Source: Microvelia longipes (lineage: Eukaryota; Arthropoda; Insecta; Hemiptera; Veliidae). From it: a DNA stretch of 64,000 bases. The translations under genes were made by a program, and so were the position numbers. Below the pieces are notes generated by a model, which was given only the letters and a program-made list of their open reading frames with translations, did no database searches and was not told where the DNA came from. The DNA lies in the NCBI GenBank assembly GCA_018340805.1, contig JACMZG010001911.1, forward strand, positions 51,188,124 through 51,252,123, given 5' to 3'. Of this stretch, positions 63,855 through 64,000 are shown one piece after another; within the stretch, counting starts at the first letter, position 1; each line of letters starts with the position of its first letter.

Positions 63855-64000
63855 AATATTCATAAGGTCCTTGACACATCTAATTTCTGTCACACATTGT
63901 CTGTGCAATCCCGCCTTATTGTGTACACACGTAACGTCGTGTAAGGGTTAACAACACGTAAAGTTTACACGTGGATTTTACTATCTCGAGAGTACTTCAT
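63855..64000. other. window end, no gene seen
   Basis: Slightly GC-richer than average, with acacgtaacgtcgtgt-like palindromic bases near 63927-63945. The window edge cuts any feature here. Confidence 0.35.

Overview
The window looks like nuclear DNA of an invertebrate animal. It is strongly AT-rich, dominated by non-coding sequence, and carries TA microsatellites, minisatellites, tRNA-derived SINEs, palindromic MITE-like elements and decayed retrotransposons. No long intact open frame, rRNA or intact tRNA gene was seen. The species cannot be fixed from sequence alone. Nothing here looks prokaryotic, so operons, ribosome binding sites and CRISPR arrays do not apply.

Coding content is at best scattered exons. 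The best model is a pair of short plus-strand exons at 44889-44938 and 45038-45103. They are separated by a 99-base GT-AG intron with a TACTAAT branch-like site, and they join in one open frame. Further single-exon candidates rest on splice signals plus an open frame: 6683-6877, 17803-17958, 18285-18380, 25760-25828 and 52571-52627 on plus; 13237-13284, 35791-35828, 51792-51906 and 60102-60247 on minus. None could be assigned to a named gene. Several GC-rich islands are open on both strands, so strand is uncertain.

Layout: 0.8-1.2 kb, a 34-bp minisatellite. 2-7 kb, two possible exons. 10.3-16.6 kb, an inverted-repeat element, an inverted pair of hammerhead-like motifs, a minus-strand SINE and a plus-strand SINE. 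17.8-21.7 kb, possible exons, a diverged satellite and a 1.29-kb tandem duplication. 28-31.6 kb, repeat fragments and a gag-like remnant. 34-36.7 kb, a SINE, a 24-bp minisatellite and a repeat copy. 41-48.4 kb, hairpins, the two-exon model, two MITEs, a Ty1/copia remnant and a SINE. 49.9-50.6 kb, another repeat copy. 63.5-63.9 kb, a perfect 249-base palindrome flanked by a 15-base direct repeat.

Taken together, the window is most likely introns and intergenic DNA shaped by mobile elements. I found no convincing new multi-gene system. The items most worth following are the palindrome insertion, the repeated hairpin-capped family, the hammerhead-like motifs and the two-exon gene model.
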